In this document: positions 38,449 through 48,666 of the stretch, piece after piece
Numbering within the stretch: the stretch's first letter is position 1
Layout of the letters: each line of letters begins with the position of its first letter
Source: Fuerstiella sp.
Lineage (GTDB): Bacteria > Planctomycetota > Planctomycetia > Planctomycetales > Planctomycetaceae
Reading direction: 5' to 3'
NCBI GenBank assembly: GCA_029941865.1
Contig: JAPYTO010000008.1
Coordinates: 1 to 63,244 of the forward strand
Length of the DNA stretch: 63,244 nucleotides
The notes under the pieces: generated by a model
What the model was told of the DNA's origin: nothing
The model's input: only the letters and a program-made list of their open reading frames with translations
The model's database searches: none
Position numbers and translations under genes: made by a program

Positions 38449-39906
38449 TCACGCCAACAGCGCTGACACCACTTCACCCGGCTGACCATCCGTGAGAGTC
38501 TGGTCGCGGTTGCTGCGGCGGAAGAGTAGCTGCTGGTGGTCGAGTCCGAACAGGTGCAGCAGCGTGGCATGGTAGTCGTAGTGGTTTACGACATCTTCGA
38601 CGGCTTTGTGGCCCCACTCATCGGTCTGGCCGTGGACGTGTCCGGCTTTGAATCCGCCACCAGCGACCCACATGCTGAAGCCGTAGGTGTTGTGGTCGCG
38701 GCCGATTTTGCTGCGGCCGGCATCGTTCTGAACAACAGGCAAACGTCCCATTTCACCACCCCAATGCACGACCGTGGAATCCAGCAGTCCTCGCTCCTTC
38801 AAGTCTCTGACCAAAGCCGCGGATGGTTGATCGACCTTCTGGCAGGCCGCCGGCAGTCGGCTGAGAATACTGCCGTGGCTGTCCCATAACTGATTGGACG
38901 TGTAGACCTGGACAAATCGAACACCGCGTTCGATCAGTCGGCGAGCAATCAAACATCGCGTTCCGTATTCGGCGGTTACCGTCTGGTGTATGCCGTACAT
39001 TTCCTGAGTGGCCTTCGTTTCCTTGCTGAGATCCAGTGCGTCCGTAGCGGCCGTCTGCATCTTTGCTGCCAGCTGGTAACTGGCAATTCGTGCATGCAGA
39101 TCCAACTGTCCCGGACGGTCCGCTATATGCCGCGAATTCAGTTGTTCCAGGAATTCCAACGCTCTTTTCTGAGCCTTTCCTTTCAGATGAGGCGGCGGCG
39201 TCAAATCCAGAATCCGGGGTTCTGTCGGCCGAACAACCGTGCCCTGATAAATGGAAGGCAGCCAGCCATTCGACCAGTTCTCGACCCCCAGAACCGGCAA
39301 CTGCCCCGGATCAATCAGCGCCATGAACGCGGGAAGATTGTCCGCTTCGCAACCCAGACCGTACGTCAGCCAACTGCCCAGCGTCGGCCGGCCTTCGACC
39401 GTACGTCCGGTTTGCAGTGCTCGAATGGACTGCCCATGATTGTTGACGCCGGTCCGTGTGGAGCGGATCAGACAGATGTCGTCGGCGACCGAAGCAGTGT
39501 GAGGAACCAGCTCGGACAACTCCATGCCACACTCGCCGTGATGTCGAAACTTCCACGGTGACGCAAAAACCCTGGAACTGGCCTGAGCCGCGTTGTCGTA
39601 TTTGATCTCGCCGGGAAATTCCTTTCCATCGTACTTTGCCATTTCAGGCTTGGGGTCAAACATGTCATGGTGACTGGGCCCGCCCTGCATCCACAGCGAA
39701 ATCATCGCCCGAGCTCTGGGCTCCTCAGTGGCCGCTTTGGGTGTGGTATCAAAGCTCTGTCGCTGTAGGTCCGGTTTCTTGATTTCGGCTGAGGCACGTT
39801 CGTTGTTGTGCAGCCACGCCAAAGCCACCGAACTGACACTCATCGCACTGGAGGCGAGAAAGTGGCGGCGAGCAGATTGGTTCTGTGGTTCGTTCATGGG
39901 GGTCAA
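38449..39906 (-). CDS. DUF1501 domain protein, pair B
   Basis: 485 residues. It begins with a twin-arginine-like leader (SARRHFLASSAMSVSSVALA). The family landmarks are [68 protein letters not shown] and the C-terminal NHYDYHATLLHLFGLDHQQL. Unlike copies A and C it has the GGPSHHDMFDPKP form of the first motif. Its start overlaps the PSD gene B stop by four bases. Exported; reaction unknown. Confidence 0.92.
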   Translation of the reverse strand: MTPMNEPQNQSARRHFLASSAMSVSSVALAWLHNNERASAEIKKPDLQRQSFDTTPKAATEEPRARAMISLWMQGGPSHHDMFDPKPEMAKYDGKEFPGEIKYDNAAQASSRVFASPWKFRHHGECGMELSELVPHTASVADDICLIRSTRTGVNNHGQSIRALQTGRTVEGRPTLGSWLTYGLGCEADNLPAFMALIDPGQLPVLGVENWSNGWLPSIYQGTVVRPTEPRILDLTPPPHLKGKAQKRALEFLEQLNSRHIADRPGQLDLHARIASYQLAAKMQTAATDALDLSKETKATQEMYGIHQTVTAEYGTRCLIARRLIERGVRFVQVYTSNQLWDSHGSILSRLPAACQKVDQPSAALVRDLKERGLLDSTVVHWGGEMGRLPVVQNDAGRSKIGRDHNTYGFSMWVAGGGFKAGHVHGQTDEWGHKAVEDVVNHYDYHATLLHLFGLDHQQLLFRRSNRDQTLTDGQPGEVVSALLA

Positions 39907-42536
39907 TCGACGTACAGAAATTCATTGGAACTCAGCAACATTTGACACATCAGTGCCACCGCCTCCTGGCCCGCAGTACGCGCTGGTGGTTTTTTTTCAT
40001 TCGGCTTGTAGGCCGACTGTTCGCCAAAGATGGCGGTCTGTTCGTTCAGGAACGCGGTGGCGGAATCCAGTTCAGAATGTTCGGGCCGACGCGAATAGAC
40101 CAGTTGCCACGACAGCTGGATCTGCTGCGTCAGATCGTCGCCAGCTTCGTCGGCCAGACGTGCGGCCAGATATCGCGAATATTCCAGCAGCAGGTCGCTG
40201 TTCATCATCAGCAGCGATTGCGTGGAACCGGTCGAAGGACGTCGCATGTCACAGTTGGGTGCCATTGCCGGTCGGTCAAAGGTGTCCAGCACGGACAACG
40301 GGCGACTTCGGCGCACCTGAATGTAGATGCTGCGGCGAAACTCTTCGCCCTTCATATCGATTTTTGCACCGGGGCGCCCGGCATTCAGGTTTTCCTTGCC
40401 GATGACGAATCGCCCGACGCGGTCAGCCATCACCGGCACGGACGGACCGAAGGCCTTCCGATTAAGACGGCCTGACAGCGCGAGCATGCTGTCACGCAGA
40501 ACTTCAGCGTCCAGTCGCAGCAGGCGTGCTCCGCCATACAACTCGTTATCCGGATCCGTATCATCCTGTTCGTTGCTGTTTCGCAGTTGCTGCTGCCAGG
40601 CGCTGGATGTCAAAATCAACCGGTGCAGATGCTTCAGGCTCCAGCCGCTTTCAATAAACTCCGCCGCCAGCCAGTCCAGCAGTTCCGGATGCGTGGGTTT
40701 CTGACCGAGCGTGCCAAAGTCGGCCGGAGTTGCCACCAGGCCACGACCGAAATGATGCAGCCAGACGCGGTTCACGATCACGCGGGCGGTCAACGGATAC
40801 GCTGAACTGGTGAGCCGCCGCGCCAACGACATCCGACGGCCCGTGGTCGCGAGCTCTGCAGCATCGACCCGAATTTTATTCAGGTCAGCTGTTTCTGAAA
40901 TCACTGTCAGTCCCGCAGGCATCAGTTCCTGCTTCTGCTGATCGTGATCACCGCGGAAGAACAGCTTCGTCACGGGAACCCGCCCCGCAACTTCGGTCAA
41001 CGCCCGCACGAACTCTTCGGGTGGCTTTGTCGCTCGGATCTTCGTGGCTTCGTCGGCCATGGTCTTCAGTTGATCCGCCGCTTTTTTGTCGTACAGGTAA
41101 AGCGAACCGGCCGTCACGTTAAGACTGGGGTGTTTCTTGAACAACGATATCTGCTCGGCCGTTCTCTTTTTGGCGTCGGCCTTGTGGGCAGCACGTGCCT
41201 GTTCGTGTATTTCCACAGGCAGTTTCGTCAGCTGCTTTTCGAATGTCGCCGCGATAAACTCCGCCTGCTTCGTGGATCGCCTGGCATCGACTTTCTTTGC
41301 CTGGGCTTCCACCCGCGCCGCCTCAGCGCGGTTGTCGTCCGTGTACAGCGAGATCCGTCGCTGACTCGGTTTGCGCCATTTTTCCCAGTCAAACGCCGGT
41401 TCAAAGATGGCTCGAAAGCGATAGTAATCCGCCTGCGAAATCGGATCATAACGGTGGTCGTGACATTGGGCACACCCGACCGTCATGCCCATCAGCGACG
41501 AAGAAACTATTTTGATCGTATCGGCAATCGTGTCGTTACGAGCAACATTCACATCGGGCACCGCGCCGCCTGTGCCGTCGGGAGCCATGCGCAGGAATCC
41601 GGTCGCCGCCAGAAGTTCAGCGTCTGCGTTTGACAGGTTGTTCTGCGGCGATGTTACCATTTCGTCACCTGCCAGCTGTTCGCGGATGAACTGATCGAAG
41701 GGTTTGTCATTATTGAACGAGCGAATCACGTAGTCGCGGTATCGCCATGCGTGAGGTCTGACGGCATCGACGTCGTTGTATCCTTCGCTGTCGGCATACC
41801 CCGCCACGTCCAGCCAGTGCCTGGCCCAGCGTTCGCCGTATCGGTCGGACGTCAGCAGCTGATTCACAAGCTGCAGCCACGCATCAGAATCGTTCTTCGC
41901 GGTCAGGGACGCGACCGCTTCAGGCGTCGGCGGCAGACCGTGCAGATCAAGATACAGACGGCGAATCAGGGTATGCGCTAGAGCCCGGGGACTGTATTTG
42001 AAGCCCCGTTCTTCCAGCGTCGCCAGCAGGAATGCATCGATGGGATTGGCCACCGATTTACGGTGTTTGACCTGCGGTACGGTGGGACGAATAATCGGTT
42101 GAAATGACCAGTGAGCCCGTTCCTCGTCGGTGATGAAGACCGCCTCTTCGACAGATTCCGGCTCCGGACGAACCGTTTCGGCACCGGCAGCGATCCAATC
42201 GCGCACGACTTTCAGCTCTTTCGCAGACAACAAATGGGTGCTTTCCGGCGGCATCTCACCATCTCGCAGCCGTTGGTACAACAGGCTCTCGTCAGGCTTA
42301 CCAGCAACGACCGCCGCGCCGGATTCACCGCCCTTCAGCATTAAGCGAACCAACCTCAGATCGAGTTCCCCTTCCGGCTGCTTCTCTTCTCCGTGACATT
42401 GCCAGCAGTGCGTCTTCATGATCGACCGGACATGAGTCTCAAATCGTGGCGCAGGCTTACCATCGACGGCATGAACGGTGGGAAGACCAACGATCAGCAT
42501 AGAAAACACGGCAGCAATGAGTGACAGTCGAAACAT
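39903..42536 (-). CDS. PSCyt1-DUF1549-DUF1553 cytochrome-like protein, pair B
   Basis: 877 residues from ATG at 42536, which starts the signal peptide MFRLSLIAAVFSMLIVGL. PSCyt1 has CWQCHGEEKQPEGELDLRL. DUF1549 includes HWLDVAGYADSEGYND and the second haem motif CAQCHDHRYDPI. A charged helical middle section follows (EAARVEAQAKKVDARRSTKQ), then DUF1553 with VIVNRVWLHHFGRGLVATP. It lacks the beta-rich insertion seen in copy A. The start further upstream at 42692 is open but has no signal peptide. It is divergent from the alpha/beta hydrolase gene, with about 250 bases between starts. Confidence 0.92.
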   Translation of the reverse strand: MFRLSLIAAVFSMLIVGLPTVHAVDGKPAPRFETHVRSIMKTHCWQCHGEEKQPEGELDLRLVRLMLKGGESGAAVVAGKPDESLLYQRLRDGEMPPESTHLLSAKELKVVRDWIAAGAETVRPEPESVEEAVFITDEERAHWSFQPIIRPTVPQVKHRKSVANPIDAFLLATLEERGFKYSPRALAHTLIRRLYLDLHGLPPTPEAVASLTAKNDSDAWLQLVNQLLTSDRYGERWARHWLDVAGYADSEGYNDVDAVRPHAWRYRDYVIRSFNNDKPFDQFIREQLAGDEMVTSPQNNLSNADAELLAATGFLRMAPDGTGGAVPDVNVARNDTIADTIKIVSSSLMGMTVGCAQCHDHRYDPISQADYYRFRAIFEPAFDWEKWRKPSQRRISLYTDDNRAEAARVEAQAKKVDARRSTKQAEFIAATFEKQLTKLPVEIHEQARAAHKADAKKRTAEQISLFKKHPSLNVTAGSLYLYDKKAADQLKTMADEATKIRATKPPEEFVRALTEVAGRVPVTKLFFRGDHDQQKQELMPAGLTVISETADLNKIRVDAAELATTGRRMSLARRLTSSAYPLTARVIVNRVWLHHFGRGLVATPADFGTLGQKPTHPELLDWLAAEFIESGWSLKHLHRLILTSSAWQQQLRNSNEQDDTDPDNELYGGARLLRLDAEVLRDSMLALSGRLNRKAFGPSVPVMADRVGRFVIGKENLNAGRPGAKIDMKGEEFRRSIYIQVRRSRPLSVLDTFDRPAMAPNCDMRRPSTGSTQSLLMMNSDLLLEYSRYLAARLADEAGDDLTQQIQLSWQLVYSRRPEHSELDSATAFLNEQTAIFGEQSAYKPNEKKPPARTAGQEAVALMCQMLLSSNEFLYVD

Positions 42537-42786
42537 GACGGTCGTCGCAGGGGGAGGAAGGAGATTATTCGGCGGGAAAAATGGCTGGGCCACCATCTTG
42601 ACGTCTGGCGCTGCAACTTCCAAGTGCGAATCCGGCATACAGCCTGAGAAATTCATCGGCGGGGATCTGCGGAAGTGGCCGCAAGATGCCACTTGCTTGC
42701 CGTTATGAATTCTCGTGTGATAGGGTAACGGCCGTAGTGCGGGCAGCCTGCCTGCTTTTTCTTCTGAGATCCATCGGAGAGCCGTT

Positions 42787-43986
42787 ATGCGTCACCAGTC
42801 GTTCATTGCCCTCGCGTTGCTGCTCTCACCCGGATCGTCAGCTTCTGCTGCGGACGACAAATTGCCTGCGAAGGGTTCCGCCCCGGTATTGTGCGTGGGC
42901 AACTACCATTCAGAAGCGGACGCCGTCCGGCAGCTGGAACGCATCTCCGCGACGTACTCGAACCTGCACCAGTGGCAGCAGCGTGCGGAGAACATTCGGC
43001 AACAGATCCTCACGGGCATGAATCTGAATCCACTGCCTGATCGCACCCCGCTGAATTCCATCATTCACAAGAAACGCGAACACGACGGCTACTCAGTCGA
43101 ATCCGCAGCCTTTGAAGCACGGCCAGGGTTCCTGGTCTACGGCAGCCTGTATCGACCGCTGGGGCGGAAAGGTCCGTTTCCGGGAATCCTGTGTCCTCAC
43201 GGCCACGCGCGCGGGCGTGAAGGCGGACGCCTGCGTCCGGATCAGCAACATCGTTGTGCCACGCTGGCACGCATGGGAGCCGTGGTGTTCTCATACGACA
43301 TGGTCGGCTTCGGTGATTCAGAGCACTACGGTTGGGACCACAAACACAAGCAGGTGTTGACGCTGCAGACCTGGAGCAGCATTCGAGCATTGGATTTCCT
43401 GCAGTCTCTGGATGATGTGGACGATCAGCAACTGGGCGTGACGGGGTGCTCGGGCGGCGGTACTCAGACGTTTCTGCTGACGGCCCTGGACCAGCGCGTC
43501 AAAGTTGCTGTGCCCGTGGTGATGGTGTCAGCTCACTTCTTCGGGGGATGCCACTGTGAAAGCGGGATGCCGATTCACAAGACAGCCGAACTGGAAACCA
43601 ACAACTGCGAAATTGCCTCGCTGGCAGCTCCGCGACCAATGCTGTTGGTGTCGGTCGGTGGTGACTGGACAAAGAACACCCCGCAGGTCGAGTTTCCGTA
43701 TATTCAGAGCGTTTACAAATTGCACGACACCGCCACCGCCGTCGAAAACACTCACTTCCCGGACGAACAACATGGATACCAGGTGAAGAAGCGTCAGACA
43801 ATGTATCCGTTCATGGTCAAACACTTCGGACTGGATTCTGACGGTGTCGTTGATAACGCCACGGCGTTGTTCGACGAAACCGGGAACGTGATTGAATCGG
43901 TCGAGACGATGCGAGTCTTCGACGACGATCATCCAATGCCAAAACATGTTCTGAAGCCGGGATCGACCGTTGCCTTTGCCGACTGA
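42787..43986 (+). CDS. Secreted alpha/beta hydrolase (acetyl xylan esterase-like)
   Basis: 399 residues with a signal peptide (MRHQSFIALALLLSPGSSAS). The alpha/beta hydrolase core shows FPGILCPHGHARGREGG (oxyanion region), VVFSYDMVGFGDSEHYGW, the nucleophile elbow VTGCSGGGTQTFLL, an acid in SVGGDWTKNTPQ and the histidine in DEQHGYQVKKRQTM. GGAGAG lies upstream of ATG at 42787. Planctomycete relatives are often annotated as acetyl xylan esterases or dienelactone-like hydrolases. Its location between two DUF1501/PSD pairs hints at polysaccharide-related work, but that is inference. Confidence 0.87.
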   Translation: MRHQSFIALALLLSPGSSASAADDKLPAKGSAPVLCVGNYHSEADAVRQLERISATYSNLHQWQQRAENIRQQILTGMNLNPLPDRTPLNSIIHKKREHDGYSVESAAFEARPGFLVYGSLYRPLGRKGPFPGILCPHGHARGREGGRLRPDQQHRCATLARMGAVVFSYDMVGFGDSEHYGWDHKHKQVLTLQTWSSIRALDFLQSLDDVDDQQLGVTGCSGGGTQTFLLTALDQRVKVAVPVVMVSAHFFGGCHCESGMPIHKTAELETNNCEIASLAAPRPMLLVSVGGDWTKNTPQVEFPYIQSVYKLHDTATAVENTHFPDEQHGYQVKKRQTMYPFMVKHFGLDSDGVVDNATALFDETGNVIESVETMRVFDDDHPMPKHVLKPGSTVAFAD

Positions 43987-43993
43987 GAACCGG

Positions 43994-44842
43994 CTATCCT
44001 GCTCCTGGATCCGACAGCCCGAACTGATATTTCAGCTCAGGTGCGAGTAACCGTTTGCCCAGCCACATTCGGGTGAGATCGCGAACCGGTTCAAAGCCGC
44101 GCGAACGCGCCAGTTGTTCGCCAGCTGTGTTCGGTGAGGGCATGTCCCAGACCACAGGGCCGTGCACGCTGTTCAACAGCGTGTCCACGATGTCTGCGGC
44201 GGCATCCGGCCCGTCCGCTGTAATCGGTCCGAGATATGTCGCGACTCGGCCGGTTCGCAGCATGCCGAAACCGTTGTCGGTCACAATAACGGCCGAGTCC
44301 GCCGCCAGCATTTTGAGCCAGTGCCCGCGATCTACGCCAAAGGCTGCAAGATCGAGCTCGCTGGACAGCGTTCGTGGGGAGGACGGCAGTACGGTTGCCG
44401 GGGACTCATCACTGGACTTCTGCCATCTGTGGAATCGCCACTCCTGCTGAAAACCGAGTCGCGTGTAGACGGGCTCACCCACCGGTGTCGCGTCCAGCTT
44501 GATGCACTCCACGCCGGTCGCGTTCAGATACTCAAGTGCCCGCTGCATCAGCGCCGAGCCGATTCCTTTGCGACGGTGATCCGGATGGACCAGCATCATT
44601 CCAATCCACGCCAGCGGAACGGGTTCACCCGAAGGGACATCGTGGGGGTAGCTGGTGGTTGTCACCGTACCAACAAGCGCATCGCCGATCGTTGCGACAA
44701 AGCACCCGTCAGGCTGATATCGGAGTATCCGCAACCAGTCGGTCGGCATCTGATTCCATCCGGCCACGGCCCGCAGTTTGTCTGCTTCCGGCAGATCATC
44801 TTCCCGCATCGTGCGGACCAACACAGCTTCCGAGCCTGTCAT
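43994..44842 (-). CDS. GNAT N-acetyltransferase with C-terminal YitH-like domain
   Basis: 282 residues. The N-terminal GNAT fold has VRTMREDDLPEADKL and the acetyl-CoA loop VHPDHRRKGIGSALMQRAL. The second half (about 150-270) resembles the C-terminal domain found in YitH-type acetyltransferases (AVIVTDNGFGMLRTGRVATY). It converges with the alpha/beta hydrolase, seven bases apart. The acceptor substrate is unknown. Confidence 0.88.
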   Translation of the reverse strand: MTGSEAVLVRTMREDDLPEADKLRAVAGWNQMPTDWLRILRYQPDGCFVATIGDALVGTVTTTSYPHDVPSGEPVPLAWIGMMLVHPDHRRKGIGSALMQRALEYLNATGVECIKLDATPVGEPVYTRLGFQQEWRFHRWQKSSDESPATVLPSSPRTLSSELDLAAFGVDRGHWLKMLAADSAVIVTDNGFGMLRTGRVATYLGPITADGPDAAADIVDTLLNSVHGPVVWDMPSPNTAGEQLARSRGFEPVRDLTRMWLGKRLLAPELKYQFGLSDPGAG

Positions 44843-44915
44843 AGAAGAACCAATCGCTCACAACAACACGGAACCAAATTATAGACAACAAACCCTCTCC
44901 GGGCCTGATAGCCCG

Positions 44916-44937
44916 ACTCTCCCGCAGGCGGGAGAGT
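44916..44937. repeat. Perfect short palindrome in a GNAT/DUF1501 gap
   Basis: Arms ACTCTCCCGC (44916-44925) and GCGGGAGAGT (44928-44937) with a two-base centre. It lies in the roughly 200-base gap upstream of the GNAT gene and downstream of DUF1501 gene C. It resembles dispersed intergenic palindromes rather than a canonical terminator. Confidence 0.55.
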
Positions 44938-45041
44938 AAATCAACAACGGCATGCCCGCAAATCCTGTCGGCCAGGGCGGCAACAGCAACTCTCCCACGA
45001 CTAGCGGGTGCACGCAACGCCGACGATGTGCCCCCACTGCC

Positions 45042-46490
45042 TCACGCAAGAATGCCATGAACAAGTTCGCCGTGCACGTTCGTCAAACGACGTTCGATGC
45101 CGTTGTGGTAGAACGTCAGCTGTTCGTGATTGACGCCCAGCAAGTGCAGGACTGTCGCGTGGAAGTCGTGCCAGTGGACTCGATTTTCAACCGCCTGCCA
45201 ACCAATATCATCCGTCGCGCCGTAGGCGAGGCCCGGTTTCGTTCCGCCGCCGGCCAACCAGACACTGAAACCCTTTTCGTTATGGTCACGGCCGGGTCCC
45301 ACCACATTTGCGGCTGACTGAGTAAACGGCGTACGTCCGAATTCTGACGTGAACATGACCAGCGTGTCGTCCAGCATTCCGCGCTGCCGCAGATCACGCA
45401 GTAATCCGGCAATCGGTTTGTCGATGCGAACAGCCTCGCGACCATGATTCCTGATCATGTCCTCGTGACCGTCCCAGTTGATTCTGGGTTGACCGAAGGC
45501 ACCACCGGAAAACAGCTGCACAAAACGCACGCCGCGTTCCAGCAGTCGTCGTGCCAGCAGACAACTGCGGCCGAAATCCTGCGTCGGCTCCGCGACGGTC
45601 CCGTACATGCCGTGAGTCTCCGCCGTCTCGCCCTTCAGATCTGCCACCTGCGGTACCAAGGCCTGCATACGTTCGGACAGTTGGTAACTGCGAATCCGTG
45701 CTGCCAGAACGTCGCTCACACCGCGTTCTGCCAGATGTCTTCGATTCAGTTCGGCCAGCAACTGCCGGCTGGCAGTCTCAGTGTCTGCGGACACTTCGCG
45801 AGCGGGAAAGAGATCCTGAATGGGCACGCCCGAACTGTTCATGGTGACGCCCTGAAACTGAGCCGGAAGAAATCCGTTCGTCCAGTTGATTGATCCACCT
45901 GCCGGAACACCACGCGGATCGGGGATCACGACGTAAGCTGGCAGATCATCGGTTTCACAGCCCATGCCGAACGACAGCCACGCACCGGCCGTCGGAAAGC
46001 CGTTCAACCGGAAACCCGAATTCTGTTGAAATGTGGCCGGAGTATGATTGGAAGTTTCCGCGAACATCGAACGAATGACCGTCAACTCGTCGGCGACCTG
46101 TGCCAGATGCGGAAACAATTCCGAGATCCACAGACCGCTCTGCCCGCGTTGCCGAAATCTCCAGTCGCTTTTGCGCAGTAACCCGACCTGTCCGAAGAAG
46201 ACATCCGGCTGTTCCTCCGAGACAAGCGACTTGCCGTGCAGAGCTTCCAGATCCGACTTATAGTCGAACGAATCGACCTGGCTGAATCCACCACAGGCCA
46301 CGATGTGGATCACTCGTTTCGCGCGAGGTGAATGATGAGGCCACGGCACTGCCGCCTGCCCCGGAACGAAATCCGCCCTGGCGACACCGTCGCGCACCAG
46401 CAATTCGCCCATGGCCACCGCGCCGATCCCCGAGGCAGCGAACGAAAGGAAATCCCGACGACCGGGGATTGTCAGTTTCTCAGTCAACAT
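45042..46490 (-). CDS. DUF1501 domain protein, pair C
   Basis: 482 residues from ATG at 46490, which overlaps the PSD gene C stop by 11 bases. The leader (PGRRDFLSFAASGIGAVAMG) has a twin Arg. Landmarks: [71 protein letters not shown] and HWHDFHATVLHLLGVNHEQL. The motif IVACGGFSQVDSFDYK differs from copies A and B. A longer frame to 46643 would overlap the upstream gene by 164 bases and is rejected. Exported; reaction unknown. Confidence 0.92.
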   Translation of the reverse strand: MLTEKLTIPGRRDFLSFAASGIGAVAMGELLVRDGVARADFVPGQAAVPWPHHSPRAKRVIHIVACGGFSQVDSFDYKSDLEALHGKSLVSEEQPDVFFGQVGLLRKSDWRFRQRGQSGLWISELFPHLAQVADELTVIRSMFAETSNHTPATFQQNSGFRLNGFPTAGAWLSFGMGCETDDLPAYVVIPDPRGVPAGGSINWTNGFLPAQFQGVTMNSSGVPIQDLFPAREVSADTETASRQLLAELNRRHLAERGVSDVLAARIRSYQLSERMQALVPQVADLKGETAETHGMYGTVAEPTQDFGRSCLLARRLLERGVRFVQLFSGGAFGQPRINWDGHEDMIRNHGREAVRIDKPIAGLLRDLRQRGMLDDTLVMFTSEFGRTPFTQSAANVVGPGRDHNEKGFSVWLAGGGTKPGLAYGATDDIGWQAVENRVHWHDFHATVLHLLGVNHEQLTFYHNGIERRLTNVHGELVHGILA

Positions 46491-48666
46491 GAATGAACTC
46501 ATTGCTGTTGAGGACAACTCGGCAAAGGGCCGACAGCCCGTGACTTGTAACGAACTGTGCAAGCTGATCGGCTTCAGCCTCATCGGGTGAACGACTATAG
46601 GCCAGTTGATAGACGCGGGCGACCTGTAACGGAACATCTGCACCTGCGTCTTTGATGACTCGTGCGGCGAATCGGTCAGACATACGCAGTACGAACGAAT
46701 TGTTCATCAACGTCAATGACTGAATCGGCGTCGTCGTAACGGCTCGTCGGGGAGCTGTCGTCGACGGATCAGGGCAATCAAACGCATCCAGCAGGTGGTT
46801 CCGTCCGGATCGAATCCAGGTGCGGTAAACCGTGCGACGGTAGACATCGGGGCTGTCGGGATCCGTCATCGTGTAGAACTGCGTGTTTTTGACATACGTC
46901 GTAAAGTCCCGATAGGGCGCACCGCCGTATTGACGATTCAGCTGTCCGGTGACGGTCAGGATCGAATCGCGGAGAGCTTCGGCTTCCAGTCGCAGCGGGC
47001 TTCTGCGCCACAGCAGGCGATTGTCCGAGTCCACGGCGGCACAGTCCACACGATGTCGCGACGACTGACGATAAGTCGCCGATGTGACGATCAGTCTGTG
47101 AATATGTTTGAGGCTCCATCCGGAATCGATTAGCTCTGATGCCAGCCAGTCGATCAGTTCAGGATGACTGGGACGGCCGCCGTTGAATCCAAAGTCATTC
47201 GGTGTTTCGACCAGGCCAGCGCCGAAGTGATAGTGCCACAACCGATTCACGATGACTCGCGCGAACAGTGGGTTTTGTTTGTGTGTGATCCATTCCGCCA
47301 GTTTGCGACGGCGATCCGCGTCGGGTGAGTCCGCCGCAAGTCCGAACGTCGAATCGATGGCGGCAATGGCCGCCACAGCGCCCGGAGTCACAACTTCACC
47401 GCGAGCCGCCGCGTTGCCGCGACTCAGAACATGCGCGACGTCGGCGGTGCCCGGTTTGACCGCATACACCGCAAAGGTTTTCTGATCGTTTGCCGAAACA
47501 ACATCGCGGCTGCCATGCCGCACGCCCCCGACAGCCGAGGCCAGTTGGTAATATTCCTTCTGCAGAATCGGATCGAACTTGTGATCGTGGCAGCGTGCAC
47601 AATTAACAGTGAGACCAAGGAACGTCTGTGCGATGGTTCCCACATAATCCTCAATTTCATCCTGTCGCACGACGGCCTTCATCGCGGTACTTTGCTGGCT
47701 CTGTCCCACTTCGTCCCACGGTCCGGCCACCAGAAAACCCGTGGCGATGACGGCATTGGCGTCATCGGGATAAAGAACGTCGCCGGCCAGCTGCTGCCGC
47801 ACGAATTCGTCATACGGCATATTGCTGTTGAACGCGTCGATGACCCAGTCACGGTAGTGCCACGAATCCGTGCGTAATTTGTCTCGTTCGTATCCCTGAC
47901 TCTCACCAAACCGAACGACGTCCAGCCAGTGCCGACCCCAGCGTTCCCCGAAATGCTTCGAATCCAGCAGACGGTTCACCAGATCATTGAAAGCCGCGTC
48001 GCTGGGCTGGTGCATGGCCTGCTCAAATTGTGCCACCTGTTCCGGTGCCGGTGGCAGACCCGTCAGATCAAAACTCAAACGTCGCAGCAGCACTCGGGGC
48101 GTCGCCTCCAATGACGGCGTGAGCCACTGCAGCGTCAGCTTCCGCAGCACAAACGTATCGATCGGATTTCGAACGTGTTGTTTCCAATCGACTGTGGGAA
48201 CATCCGGACGACTGACCGGCTGTAAAGCCCACCAGTCGCTGCCGGCCCGCTTGCTGGTGGTCCTGCGAAAAACATCAATGGGACTGGTACCCCATTTCGC
48301 GCCAGCTGTGATCCAGTTCTGCAGCGTCTGCCGCTCCTGTTCACCCAGCGATTTCTTCGGCGGCATTTCGTCAGATTCAACACGCTGCCACAGCAGACTT
48401 ACGTCGAATTTCCCCGGCACAATCGCCGCCCCGGATTCGCCGCCACGTCGCGCGGCAGCGGCGTCGGCCAGATTCAGCCCGCCTTTCGCTTCGGCACCGC
48501 TGTGACAATCCAGACAATTGTCGATCAAAATCGGTGCAACGTCTCGATCAAAGTCCGGACGGTCTTCCTGACCGATGGCGTTCGTGGTCACAATAGATAA
48601 AGCCGTGAGCATCGCGCCGAGGTATCGGAAGCCATTCCGACGACGCCATAGAAATCCGTCACACAT
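46480..48666 (-). CDS. PSCyt1-DUF1549-DUF1553 cytochrome-like protein, pair C
   Basis: 728 residues, the shortest of the three copies. ATG at 48666 is taken over GTG at 48687. The N-terminus has a hydrophobic leader (YLGAMLTALSIVTTNAI). PSCyt1 carries CLDCHSGAEAKGGLNL. DUF1549 has HWLDVVRFGESQGYERDK and the second motif [16 protein letters not shown]1553 has VIVNRLWYHF-type wording as VIVNRLWHYHFGAGLV. The region between the second CxxCH and DUF1553 is short, so it lacks the insertions of copies A and B. Confidence 0.91.
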   Translation of the reverse strand: MCDGFLWRRRNGFRYLGAMLTALSIVTTNAIGQEDRPDFDRDVAPILIDNCLDCHSGAEAKGGLNLADAAAARRGGESGAAIVPGKFDVSLLWQRVESDEMPPKKSLGEQERQTLQNWITAGAKWGTSPIDVFRRTTSKRAGSDWWALQPVSRPDVPTVDWKQHVRNPIDTFVLRKLTLQWLTPSLEATPRVLLRRLSFDLTGLPPAPEQVAQFEQAMHQPSDAAFNDLVNRLLDSKHFGERWGRHWLDVVRFGESQGYERDKLRTDSWHYRDWVIDAFNSNMPYDEFVRQQLAGDVLYPDDANAVIATGFLVAGPWDEVGQSQQSTAMKAVVRQDEIEDYVGTIAQTFLGLTVNCARCHDHKFDPILQKEYYQLASAVGGVRHGSRDVVSANDQKTFAVYAVKPGTADVAHVLSRGNAAARGEVVTPGAVAAIAAIDSTFGLAADSPDADRRRKLAEWITHKQNPLFARVIVNRLWHYHFGAGLVETPNDFGFNGGRPSHPELIDWLASELIDSGWSLKHIHRLIVTSATYRQSSRHRVDCAAVDSDNRLLWRRSPLRLEAEALRDSILTVTGQLNRQYGGAPYRDFTTYVKNTQFYTMTDPDSPDVYRRTVYRTWIRSGRNHLLDAFDCPDPSTTAPRRAVTTTPIQSLTLMNNSFVLRMSDRFAARVIKDAGADVPLQVARVYQLAYSRSPDEAEADQLAQFVTSHGLSALCRVVLNSNEFIHVD

